Shown here piece by piece: positions 52,238-64,000 of a stretch of DNA of 64,000 nt. Source of the DNA: Gonium pectorale. Taxonomy: Eukaryota; Chlorophyta; Chlorophyceae; Chlamydomonadales; Volvocaceae. Location: positions 151,069 to 215,068 of the forward strand of contig LSYV01000001.1 in NCBI GenBank assembly GCA_001584585.1, written 5' to 3'. Under the pieces are notes generated by a model. That model had not been told where the DNA came from and ran no database searches. It saw only the letters and a program-made list of their open reading frames with translations. The position numbers and the translations under genes were made by a program. How positions within the stretch are numbered: the stretch's first letter is position 1; every line of letters begins with the position of its first letter.

Positions 52238-55102
52238 GCATGTACGGTCTGCGTACGGCAACAGTGCTGCGCTTCACCCTGTCCAATTTTGCCAAATCAG
52301 TACCAACCTAGCGCTCTCTAAGCACATGGTTACTTGGGTTGAGGCCCTGTAATCATGCTATTTTATTTCAATCAGTGTACAGTGCAACCCGCCTTCACGT
52401 GGGCTGCGGGGGGCAGCATGGCCGGCCAGTTTGGGTGGCACAGCACCCAGGACACCAAGCAAACGTGTTGTTTTACTTGCGGTATTCAGTGGCGCGTTCA
52501 TTCCGCCAATGTTGTACAGAGAGAGGGTCTTAGGGTCTCCAACGGTATGGCAAGAATCGGAAAGCTGAAAAGAAAGCCACCTCGACGGACATACACACCC
52601 GAAGCCGCTACGGTACCAGTAGGGCTAGCTGGTACAAGGCGTGGCGGGCGTTGGTACCGAGTAAACGGCCCCTCCCGTACCATGCATGGCAACAAACACC
52701 TCCTCTGGCCATTGGTAGCTGCATGCAAAGCTCCCAACGCCAACTCGCGGCGCCGGGTCGAGTCCTCGCAGAACGGCCGCTGCCCATGGAGACGGGCTGC
52801 TACCGCACAGAACATGGTCACCGGTTGGCAACATGGGTGGGGCTGTCCACCAACAGTGGACAGGATGTCCCTTCGCCGGTCAGGCGGCCACAGTACAGTC
52901 GTAGCCAGCCCGGCTTTAGTCCGCAAAGCTATCTTTGCAGAATGTCAAGCGCGTACAATGTCTGCTCATGACCTAGCAGCCTTGAAGAAGGCAGGGATGG
53001 AAAGACGCGTCAAGGGCCTGACCAATACGGAAGCGTGAGGCCGGCGCCTCGCATATGATTTGCCATTGAAGAAGTGCCAGTACGTGACGCCTTCGCGCCA
53101 GCCAGTTGCACCAGCCATCGAACACAAACCAACTAGTGCTGACTTGCCGGCAACGTCGTGCCTTACAGTTCATAGACAGTAACCTGCCACAGGGCCACAA
53201 AGGCCGCTATAGGCCTGAGCCTGCCGACTCCACACGCGGGGAGTACAAGCAGAAAGCGCCGCTGGCTGCCACTCTTCGGCAGCCTCCTAGCTGAGCCACT
53301 ACCGACACAAGCTGCAGAGGCCGTGCTGGATGCTGCTGTGCGCATGCCACAGCTGACAGGCAGCGGGAATGGGCTACGAGATAGTTCTTACTCCACCTTC
53401 CGGGGTACTGGCGGCAAGCGTCCCTGGGCTGGCCTCTGTCGCAGCAGGGGCCGAGCGAGCACCGGACATTGCGCAGTCACACACACCACGAGCCTGGACC
53501 GGTGGACAGCACCCGGGGCAGTGGTGACTCTCCAGCGCCGCCTCACACAGCAGCTTCCGTGCAGTTGCCTTCTCCGTGCCTGCCGCTGCTCGGCCAGGAC
53601 CCTCCGCCAGCTGGCCACGCGACCCGCATCCGTGGAGCTGCCTGCTCCACCTCAAGCACAGCAACTGCCCCAGCATCCGACGTCTCAGCCGCAGCCCTGT
53701 CCGCGGAAGCAGCGGCATGAACGACAGGAGCAGCACCTACAGAAACAGGGAGAGCTGCAACAGCGGTGCTGATCAAGGCTACCGCTGGGCTTTCGCGCTC
53801 GTACGTCGGCCCTCTGCGGGGTGAGTCCGGAGCTTGGCGCCCAGCAGTGCGATGGCCTCCAGCCGCAGCAGCGGCACTTACAGGCGCCACTACGGTGCCA
53901 TCCTGAGTCGACGAGGGTATCGCTGCCTGGCGCTCGCCAGGCAATAAGCTGCGCCTCGCTCTGTAGACCCGCGGCAGGGCGTTTCATACAGCAGCGTGCC
54001 TGGACGGGGAAGCATCCAGTGCAACTCCACCGTCAGCGCTGACACGAAGGCGGCTTTCAGCCAACCCCTGTCTGGGAGCGTGGCAGATATTCCTGCACGT
54101 CTGGGCGCCCGTCCAGCCACTCAGATCGCCACTGCAGGGCCCGGTGGCCCCTCAACCAGCTCGTAGTGGGCAGCCTGCTGTACGGCCGCGATATTTTGCT
54201 GGAGGCAGAGCTGCCGCCATTATCACGGCCGACATCTGATGATTAGACATGCCGTCAGTAATTTGTTCCCTTGCATCTTGGGAGCATGAAACCCGGCAGG
54301 GGCAGCAAAGGGGCAGATTGTCATGCCAATCGGGCCTTCAGCACACGGGGCGGGGGCCCGTGTTACGCTGGCTGGCTCGGGTCCGCCCCGCCCTTCTGGA
54401 CACGCCGATGCATCCTGTACTGCTATCCGACAGGGAGAAGTTCCGCACTTGTCTTGATGCCCTGCATGGACGGCGCGCTGTGCGCATGCGGCCCAAAGAC
54501 ATGGTCAGTAGACACCTTGTGCGCTTCACGGGTCATACATGCTTTGACACTATCTTGGAGCGATACAGATGTGCGCTGCGCTGTATCGTTCTGGTATGGG
54601 ATGTTTCCTGGGTTGTCCAATAACCGTCTTGCATGCAAACATGTGCATGTTCTCTGAGACTACACAGCAACCTATGCCACATTGTTGACGAATAGCTATC
54701 CTATTGAGTCCCTAATAGCATCCAGAAGCATGATGCCCCATTAGCGAAGCGTGTTCACCAAAGCGGCTCACGGCATGTTGGCTTTTGCTTCGTAAGCGTA
54801 TGTGGAAACCACAGCTTACTGCCTGGATGCTATCCAACACTCAATCATGATTGAATGGAGGTGCGACGGGCCTTGCACTGCAAATCGTCGCTTCCAACAT
54901 GCGAGAGAGCATAAACAAGTTAGTTGTTTCCAGTTGCTATATTTATGGAGTATGCGCCTAACAACTCCGTCACAATTTAGGGCAACCAGCCGCAAAGAAT
55001 GCCAGGGAATGCACGAACATTTTAGTCCTGCCTAGCATATGGTAGAGGCATAATTCTCCAACACCAAGAGCAGTCTATTCCAGCAAAGGGGCTATGTCGC
55101 GG
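52238..55102. repeat. Array unit 6 (2865 bp)
   Basis: Complete unit without the insertion. Private changes include gccaaatcag near 52292 and ccgcaaagc near 52921. It is the first unit in the window with catgttgg (near 54775). Confidence 0.93.
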
Positions 55103-57967
55103 GCATGTACGGTCTGCGTACGGCAACAGTGCTGCGCTTCACCCTGTCCAATTTTGCCAGATCAGTACCAGCCTAGCGCTCTCTAAGCACATGGTTACTT
55201 GGGTTGAGGCCCTGTAATCATGCTATTTTATTTCAATCAGTGTACAGTGCAACCCGCCTTCACGTGGGCTGCGGGGGGCAGCATGGCCGGCCAGTTTGGG
55301 TGGCACAGCACCCAGGACACCAAGCAAACGTGTTGTTTTACTTGCGGTATTCAGTGGCGCGTTCATTCCGCCAATGTTGTACAGAGAGAGGGTCTTAGGG
55401 TCTCCAACGGTATGGCAAGAATCGGAAAGCTGAAAAGAAAGCCACCTCGACGGACATACACACCCGAAGCCGCTACGGTACCAGTAGGGCTAGCTGGTAC
55501 AAGGCGTGGCGGGCGTTGGTACCGAGTAAACGGCCCCTCCCGTACCATGCATGGCAACAAACACCTCCTCTGGCCATTGGTAGCTGCATGCAAAGCTCCC
55601 AACGCCAACTCGCGGCGCCGGGTCGAGTCCTCGCAGAACGGCCGCTGCCCATGGAGACGGGCTGCTACCGCACAGAACATGGTCACCGGTTGGCAACATG
55701 GGTGGGGCTGTCCACCAACAGTGGACAGGATGTCCCTTCGCCAGTCAGGCGGCCACAGTACAGTCGTAGCCAGCCCGGCTTTAGTCCACAAAGCTATCTT
55801 TGCAGAATGTCAAGCGCGTACAATGTCTGCTCATGACCTAGCAGCCTTGAAGAAGGCAGGGATGGAAAGACGCGTCAAGGGCCTGACCAATACGGAAGCG
55901 TGAGGCCGGCGCCTCGCATATGATTTGCCATTGAAGAAGTGCCAGTACGTGACGCCTTCGCGCCAGCCAGTTGCACCAGCCATCGAACACAAACCAACTA
56001 GTGCTGACTTGCCGGCAACGTCGTGCCTTACAGTTCATAGACAGTAACCTGCCACAGGGCCACAAAGGCCGCTATAGGCCTGAGCCTGCCGACTCCACAC
56101 GCGGGGAGTACAAGCAGAAAGCGCCGCTGGCTGCCACTCTTCGGCAGCCTCCTAGCTGAGCCACTACCGACACAAGCTGCAGAGGCCGTGCTGGATGCTG
56201 CTGTGCGCATGCCACAGCTGACAGGCAGCGGGAATGGGCTACGAGATAGTTCTTACTCCACCTTCCGGGGTACTGGCGGCAAGCGTCCCTGGGCTGGCCT
56301 CTGTCGCAGCAGGGGCCGAGCGAGCACCGGACATTGCGCAGTCACACACACCACGAGCCTGGACCGGTGGACAGCACCCGGGGCAGTGGTGACTCTCCAG
56401 CGCCGCCTCACACAGCAGCTTCCGTGCAGTTGCCTTCTCCGTGCCTGCCGCTGCTCGGCCAGGACCCTCCGCCAGCTGGCCACGCGACCCGCATCCGTGG
56501 AGCTGCCTGCTCCACCTCAAGCACAGCAACTGCCCCAGCATCCGACGTCTCAGCCGCAGCCCTGTCCGCGGAAGCAGCGGCATGAACGACAGGAGCAGCA
56601 CCTACAGAAACAGGGAGAGCTGCAACAGCGGTGCTGATCAAGGCTACCGCTGGGCTTTCGCGCTCGTACGTCGGCCCTCTGCGGGGTGAGTCCGGAGCTT
56701 GGCGCCCAGCAGTGCGATGGCCTCCAGCCGCAGCAGCGGCACTTACAGGCGCCACTACGGTGCCATCCTGAGTCGACGAGGGTATCGCTGCCTGGCGCTC
56801 GCCAGGCAATAAGCTGCGCCTCGCTCTGTAGACCCGCGGCAGGGCGTTTCATACAGCAGCGTGCCTGGACGGGGAAGCATCCAGTGCAACTCCACCGTCA
56901 GCGCTGACACGAAGGCGGCTTTCAGCCAACCCCTGTCTGGGAGCGTGGCAGATATTCCTGCACGTCTGGGCGCCCGTCCAGCCACTCAGATCGCCACTGC
57001 AGGGCCCGGTGGCCCCTCAACCAGCTCGTAGTGGGCAGCCTGCTGTACGGCCGCGATATTTTGCTGGAGGCAGAGCTGCCGCCATTATCACGGCCGACAT
57101 CTGATGATTAGACATGCCGTCAGTAATTTGTTCCCTTGCATCTTGGGAGCATGAAACCCGGCAGGGGCAGCAAAGGGGCAGATTGTCATGCCAATCGGGC
57201 CTTCAGCACACGGGGCGGGGGCCCGTGTTACGCTGGCTGGCTCGGGTCCGCCCCGCCCTTCTGGACACGCCGATGCATCCTGTACTGCTATCCGACAGGG
57301 AGAAGTTCCGCACTTGTCTTGATGCCCTGCATGGACGGCGCGCTGTGCGCATGCGGCCCAAAGACATGGTCAGTAGACACCTTGTGCGCTTCACGGGTCA
57401 TACATGCTTTGACACTATCTTGGAGCGATACAGATGTGCGCTGCGCTGTATCGTTCTGGTATGGGATGTTTCCTGGGTTGTCCAATAACCGTCTTGCATG
57501 CAAACATGTGCATGTTCTCTGAGACTACACAGCAACCTATGCCACATTGTTGACGAATAGCTATCCTATTGAGTCCCTAATAGCATCCAGAAGCATGATG
57601 CCCCATGAGCAAAGCGTGTTCACCAAAGCGGCTCACGGCATGTTGGCTTTTGCTTCGTAAGCGTATGTGGAAACCACAGCTTACTGCCTGGATGCTATCC
57701 AACACTCAATCATGATTGAATGGAGGTGCGACGGGCCTTGCACTGCAAATCGTCGCTTCCAACATGCGAGAGAGCATAAACAAGTTAGTTGTTTCCAGTT
57801 GCTATATTTATGGAGTATGCGCCTAACAACTCCGTCACAATTTAGGGCAACCAGCCGCAAAGAATGCCAGGGAATGCACGAACATTTTAGTCCTGCCTAG
57901 CATATGGTAGAGGCATAATTCTCCAACACCAAGAGCAGTCTATTCCAGCAAAGGGGCTATGTCGCGG
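55103..57967. repeat. Array unit 7 (2865 bp)
   Basis: Complete unit. It shares cagtaccagcc with unit 8 only, and has catgagcaaag near 57604 like units 8, 9 and the left-terminal unit. Confidence 0.93.
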
Positions 57968-60832
57968 GCATGTACGGTCTGCGTACGGCAACAGTGCTGC
58001 GCTTCACCCTGTCCAATTTTGCCAGATCAGTACCAGCCTAGCGCTCTCTAAGCACATGGTTACTTGGGTTGAGGCCCTGTAATCATGCTATTTTATTTCA
58101 ATCAGTGTACAGTGCAACCCGCCTTCACGTGGGCTGCGGGGGGCAGCATGGCCGGCCAGTTTGGGTGGCACAGCACCCAGGACACCAAGCAAACGTGTTG
58201 TTTTACTTGCGGTATTCAGTGGCGCGTTCATTCCGCCAATGTTGTACAGAGAGAGGGTCTTAGGGTCTCCAACGGTATGGCAAGAATCGGAAAGCTGAAA
58301 AGAAAGCCACCTCGACGGACATACACACCCGAAGCCGCTACGGTACCAGTAGGGCTAGCTGGTACAAGGCGTGGCGGGCGTTGGTACCGAGTAAACGGCC
58401 CCTCCCGTACCATGCATGGCAACAAACACCTCCTCTGGCCATTGGTAGCTGCATGCAAAGCTCCCAACGCCAACTCGCGGCGCCGGGTCGAGTCCTCGCA
58501 GAACGGCCGCTGCCCATGGAGACGGGCTGCTACCGCACAGAACATGGTCACCGGTTGGCAACATGGGTGGGGCTGTCCACCAACAGTGGACAGGATGTCC
58601 CTTCGCCGGTCAGGCGGCCACAGTACAGTCGTAGCCAGCCCGGCTTTAGTCCACAAAGCTATCTTTGCAGAATGTCAAGCGCGTACAATGTCTGCTCATG
58701 ACCTAGCAGCCTTGAAGAAGGCAGGGATGGAAAGACGCGTCAAGGGCCTGACCAATACGGAAGCGTGAGGCCGGCGCCTCGCATATGATTTGCCATTGAA
58801 GAAGTGCCAGTACGTGACGCCTTCGCGCCAGCCAGTTGCACCAGCCATCGAACACAAACCAACTAGTGCTGACTTGCCGGCAACGTCGTGCCTTACAGTT
58901 CATAGACAGTAACCTGCCACAGGGCCACAAAGGCCGCTATAGGCCTGAGCCTGCCGACTCCACACGCGGGGAGTACAAGCAGAAAGCGCCGCTGGCTGCC
59001 ACTCTTCGGCAGCCTCCTAGCTGAGCCACTACCGACACAAGCTGCAGAGGCCGTGCTGGATGCTGCTGTGCGCATGCCACAGCTGACAGGCAGCGGGAAT
59101 GGGCTACGAGATAGTTCTTACTCCACCTTCCGGGGTACTGGCGGCAAGCGTCCCTGGGCTGGCCTCTGTCGCAGCAGGGGCCGAGCGAGCACCGGACATT
59201 GCGCAGTCACACACACCACGAGCCTGGACCGGTGGACAGCACCCGGGGCAGTGGTGACTCTCCAGCGCCGCCTCACACAGCAGCTTCCGTGCAGTTGCCT
59301 TCTCCGTGCCTGCCGCTGCTCGGCCAGGACCCTCCGCCAGCTGGCCACGCGACCCGCATCCGTGGAGCTGCCTGCTCCACCTCAAGCACAGCAACTGCCC
59401 CAGCATCCGACGTCTCAGCCGCAGCCCTGTCCGCGGAAGCAGCGGCATGAACGACAGGAGCAGCACCTACAGAAACAGGGAGAGCTGCAACAGCGGTGCT
59501 GATCAAGGCTACCGCTGGGCTTTCGCGCTCGTACGTCGGCCCTCTGCGGGGTGAGTCCGGAGCTTGGCGCCCAGCAGTGCGATGGCCTCCAGCCGCAGCA
59601 GCGGCACTTACAGGCGCCACTACGGTGCCATCCTGAGTCGACGAGGGTATCGCTGCCTGGCGCTCGCCAGGCAATAAGCTGCGCCTCGCTCTGTAGACCC
59701 GCGGCAGGGCGTTTCATACAGCAGCGTGCCTGGACGGGGAAGCATCCAGTGCAACTCCACCGTCAGCGCTGACACGAAGGCGGCTTTCAGCCAACCCCTG
59801 TCTGGGAGCGTGGCAGATATTCCTGCACGTCTGGGCGCCCGTCCAGCCACTCAGATCGCCACTGCAGGGCCCGGTGGCCCCTCAACCAGCTCGTAGTGGG
59901 CAGCCTGCTGTACGGCCGCGATATTTTGCTGGAGGCAGAGCTGCCGCCATTATCACGGCCGACATCTGATGATTAGACATGCCGTCAGTAATTTGTTCCC
60001 TTGCATCTTGGGAGCATGAAACCCGGCAGGGGCAGCAAAGGGGCAGATTGTCATGCCAATCGGGCCTTCAGCACACGGGGCGGGGGCCCGTGTTACGCTG
60101 GCTGGCTCGGGTCCGCCCCGCCCTTCTGGACACGCCGATGCATCCTGTACTGCTATCCGACAGGGAGAAGTTCCGCACTTGTCTTGATGCCCTGCATGGA
60201 CGGCGCGCTGTGCGCATGCGGCCCAAAGACATGGTCAGTAGACACCTTGTGCGCTTCACGGGTCATACATGCTTTGACACTATCTTGGAGCGATACAGAT
60301 GTGCGCTGCGCTGTATCGTTCTGGTATGGGATGTTTCCTGGGTTGTCCAATAACCGTCTTGCATGCAAACATGTGCATGTTCTCTGAGACTACACAGCAA
60401 CCTATGCCACATTGTTGACGAATAGCTATCCTATTGAGTCCCTAATAGCATCCAGAAGCATGATGCCCCATGAGCAAAGCGTGTTCACCAAAGCGGCTCA
60501 CGGCATGTTGGCTTTTGCTTCGTAAGCGTATGTGGAAACCACAGCTTACTGCCTGGATGCTATCCAACACTCAATCATGATTGAATGGAGGTGCGACGGG
60601 CCTTGCACTGCAAATCGTCGCTTCCAACATGCGAGAGAGCATAAACAAGTTAGTTGTTTCCAGTTGCTATATTTATGGAGTATGCGCCTAACAACTCCGT
60701 CACAATTTAGGGCAACCAGCCGCAAAGAATGCCAGGGAATGCACGAACATTTTAGTCCTGCCTAGCATATGGTAGAGGCATAATTCTCCAACACCAAGAG
60801 CAGTCTATTCCAGCAAAGGGGCTATGTCGCGG
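57968..60832. repeat. Array unit 8 (2865 bp)
   Basis: Complete unit differing from unit 7 chiefly at cgccggtcagg (cgccagtcagg in unit 7). Confidence 0.93.
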
Positions 60833-63697
60833 GCATGTACGGTCTGCGTACGGCAACAGTGCTGCGCTTCACCCTGTCCAATTTTGCCAGATCAGTACCA
60901 ACCTAGCGCTCTCTAAGCACATGGTTACTTGGGTTGAGGCCCTGTAATCATGCTATTTTATTTCAATCAGTGTACAGTGCAACCCGCCTTCACGTGGGCT
61001 GCGGGGGGCAGCATGGCCGGCCAGTTTGGGTGGCACAGCACCCAGGACACCAAGCAAACGTGTTGTTTTACTTGCGGTATTCAGTGGCGCGTTCATTCCG
61101 CCAATGTTGTACAGAGAGAGGGTCTTAGGGTCTCCAACGGTATGGCAAGAATCGGAAAGCTGAAAAGAAAGCCACCTCGACGGACATACACACCCGAAGC
61201 CGCTACGGTACCAGTAGGGCTAGCTGGTACAAGGCGTGGCGGGCGTTGGTACCGAGTAAACGGCCCCTCCCGTACCATGCATGGCAACAAACACCTCCTC
61301 TGGCCATTGGTAGCTGCATGCAAAGCTCCCAACGCCAACTCGCGGCGCCGGGTCGAGTCCTCGCAGAACGGCCGCTGCCCATGGAGACGGGCTGCTACCG
61401 CACAGAACATGGTCACCGGTTGGCAACATGGGTGGGGCTGTCCACCAACAGTGGACAGGATGTCCCTTCGCCAGTCAGGCGGCCACAGTACAGTCGTAGC
61501 CAGCCCGGCTTTAGTCCACAAAGCTATCTTTGCAGAATGTCAAGCGCGTGCAATGTCTGCTCATGACCTAGCAGCCTTGAAGAAGGCAGGGATGGAAAGA
61601 CGCGTCAAGGGCCTGACCAATACGGAAGCGTGAGGCCGGCGCCTCGCATATGATTTGCCATTGAAGAAGTGCCAGTACGTGACGCCTTCGCGCCAGCCAG
61701 TTGCACCAGCCATCGAACACAAACCAACTAGTGCTGACTTGCCGGCAACGTCGTGCCTTACAGTTCATAGACAGTAACCTGCCACAGGGCCACAAAGGCC
61801 GCTATAGGCCTGAGCCTGCCGACTCCACACGCGGGGAGTACAAGCAGAAAGCGCCGCTGGCTGCCACTCTTCGGCAGCCTCCTAGCTGAGCCACTACCGA
61901 CACAAGCTGCAGAGGCCGTGCTGGATGCTGCTGTGCGCATGCCACAGCTGACAGGCAGCGGGAATGGGCTACGAGATAGTTCTTACTCCACCTTCCGGGG
62001 TACTGGCGGCAAGCGTCCCTGGGCTGGCCTCTGTCGCAGCAGGGGCCGAGCGAGCACCGGACATTGCGCAGTCACACACACCACGAGCCTGGACCGGTGG
62101 ACAGCACCCGGGGCAGTGGTGACTCTCCAGCGCCGCCTCACACAGCAGCTTCCGTGCAGTTGCCTTCTCCGTGCCTGCCGCTGCTCGGCCAGGACCCTCC
62201 GCCAGCTGGCCACGCGACCCGCATCCGTGGAGCTGCCTGCTCCACCTCAAGCACAGCAACTGCCCCAGCATCCGACGTCTCAGCCGCAGCCCTGTCCGCG
62301 GAAGCAGCGGCATGAACGACAGGAGCAGCACCTACAGAAACAGGGAGAGCTGCAACAGCGGTGCTGATCAAGGCTACCGCTGGGCTTTCGCGCTCGTACG
62401 TCGGCCCTCTGCGGGGTGAGTCCGGAGCTTGGCGCCCAGCAGTGCGATGGCCTCCAGCCGCAGCAGCGGCACTTACAGGCGCCACTACGGTGCCATCCTG
62501 AGTCGACGAGGGCATCGCTGCCTGGCGCTCGCCAGGCAATAAGCTGCGCCTCGCTCTGTAGACCCGCGGCAGGGCGTTTCATACAGCAGCGTGCCTGGAC
62601 GGGGAAGCATCCAGTGCAACTCCACCGTCAGCGCTGACACGAAGGCGGCTTTCAGCCAACCCCTGTCTGGGAGCGTGGCAGATATTCCTGCACGTCTGGG
62701 CGCCCGTCCAGCCACTCAGATCGCCACTGCAGGGCCCGGTGGCCCCTCAACCAGCTCGTAGTGGGCAGCCTGCTGTACGGCCGCGATATTTTGCTGGAGG
62801 CAGAGCTGCCGCCATTATCACGGCCGACATCTGATGATTAGACATGCCGTCAGTAATTTGTTCCCTTGCATCTTGGGAGCATGAAACCCGGCAGGGGCAG
62901 CAAAGGGGCAGATTGTCATGCCAATCGGGCCTTCAGCACACGGGGCGGGGGCCCGTGTTACGCTGGCTGGCTCGGGTCCGCCCCGCCCTTCTGGACACGC
63001 CGATGCATCCTGTACTGCTATCCCACAGGGAGAAGTTCCGCACTTGTCTTGATGCCCTGCATGGACGGCGCGCTGTGCGCATGCGGCCCAAAGACATGGT
63101 CAGTAGACACCTTGTGCGCTTCACGGGTCATACATGCTTTGACACTATCTTGGAGCGATACAGATGTGCGCTGCGCTGTATCGTTCTGGTATGGGATGTT
63201 TCCTGGGTTGTCCAATAACCGTCTTGCATGCAAACATGTGCATGTTCTCTGAGACTACACAGCAACCTATGCCACATTGTTGACGAATAGCTATCCTATT
63301 GAGTCCCTAATAGCATCCAGAAGCATGATGCCCCATGAGCAAAGCGTGTTCACCAAAGCGGCTCACGGCATGTTGGCTTTTGCTTCGTAAGCGTATGTGG
63401 AAACCACAGCTTACTGCCTGGATGCTATCCAACACTCAATCATGATTGAATGGAGGTGCGACGGGCCTTGCACTGCAAATCGTCGCTTCCAACATGCGAG
63501 AGAGCATAAACAAGTTAGTTGTTTCCAGTTGCTATATTTATGGAGTATGCGCCTAACAACTCCGTCACAATTTAGGGCAACCAGCCGCAAAGAATGCCAG
63601 GGAATGCACGAACATTTTAGTCCTGCCTAGCATATGGTAGAGGCATAATTCTCCAACACCAAGAGCAGTCTATTCCAGCAAAGGGGCTATGTCGCGG
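60833..63697. repeat. Array unit 9 (2865 bp)
   Basis: Complete unit. It combines right-block variants (agatatt, ccattatcacgg) with cccacagg of units 1-3 and gggcatcgctg, otherwise seen only in the left-terminal unit. Confidence 0.93.
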
Positions 63698-64000
63698 GCA
63701 TGTACGGTCTGCGTACGGCAACAGTGCTGCGCTTCACCCTGTCCAATTTTGCCAGATCAGTACCAACCTAGCGCTCTCTAAGCACATGGTTACTTGGGTT
63801 GAGGCCCTGTAATCATGCTATTTTATTTCAATCAGTGTACAGTGCAACCCGCCTTCACGTGGGCTGCGGGGGGCAGCATGGCCGGCCAGTTTGGGTGGCA
63901 CAGCACCCAGGACACCAAGCAAACGTGTTGTTTTACTTGCGGTATTCAGTGGCGCGTTCATTCCGCCAATGTTGTACAGAGAGAGGGTCTTAGGGTCTCC
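63698..64000. repeat. Array unit 10, cut by the window edge
   Basis: First 303 bp of another unit, with the agtttggg variant; the array continues beyond the window. Confidence 0.93.

Larger units (their letters stand above)
11911..64000. repeat. Megasatellite array, 2865 bp basic unit, running off the window
   Basis: The same sequence recurs head to tail. Using the landmark gcatgtacggtctgcg, units begin at 13229 (incomplete unit), 23047, 26483, 29921, 32786 (incomplete unit), 49373, 52238, 55103, 57968, 60833 and 63698. Spacing is exactly 2865 bp except where a unit carries the ~0.57 kb insertion (3436 and 3438 bp) or where a transposon block intervenes. Units differ by only a few substitutions each. 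The left edge, against non-repeated DNA, lies at about 11911 (gggctttcgcgctcg); the right edge is outside the window. No tRNA, rRNA or protein family is recognised in the unit. Confidence 0.95.

Overview
The window looks like nuclear DNA of a green alga of the Chlamydomonas/Volvox group (volvocine Chlamydomonadales). The evidence is GC-rich DNA, genes cut into many short exons by short GT..AG introns, a retinoblastoma gene of the MAT3 type, and a tyrosine-recombinase retrotransposon with the split-repeat layout of the PAT/kangaroo/TOC3 group. The species cannot be named from the sequence alone.

Layout. (1) 47-2480, minus strand: an eight-exon PTC7-type PP2C phosphatase with a likely organelle-targeting N-terminus. 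(2) 2481-6404: a 3.9 kb divergent intergenic region holding an unusual permuted inverted repeat (3775-5232) with a CCGT microsatellite. (3) 6405-10732, plus strand: a 17-exon retinoblastoma gene that I call MAT3. (4) 10733-11910: no gene recognised. (5) 11911 to the window end: a 52 kb, nearly homogeneous tandem array whose basic unit is 2865 bp. Two units carry an extra ~0.57 kb insertion. The array continues past the right edge.

Two large blocks sit in the array (13821-23046 and 33378-49372). Each is flanked on both sides by the same 592 bp array segment. They are two copies of one ancestral block and carry a hAT-family DNA transposase gene on the minus strand. Copy 1 has an 8 bp frameshifting deletion. 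Copy 2 has a 119 bp deletion that replaces its C-terminus, and a 6880 bp DIRS-type retrotransposon (35087-41966) inserted in an intron. The retrotransposon encodes a Gag-like protein, a reverse transcriptase/RNase H/methyltransferase-like polyprotein and a tyrosine recombinase, with split direct repeats. Comparison with copy 1 gives the empty site exactly and shows no target duplication.

Only the phosphatase and MAT3 look like ordinary host genes. In known volvocine algae MAT3 is linked to the mating-type/sex-determining locus, so a homogenised array full of transposons beside it is the most interesting feature of the window. Exon borders were placed by eye from splice signals, reading phase and family resemblance.
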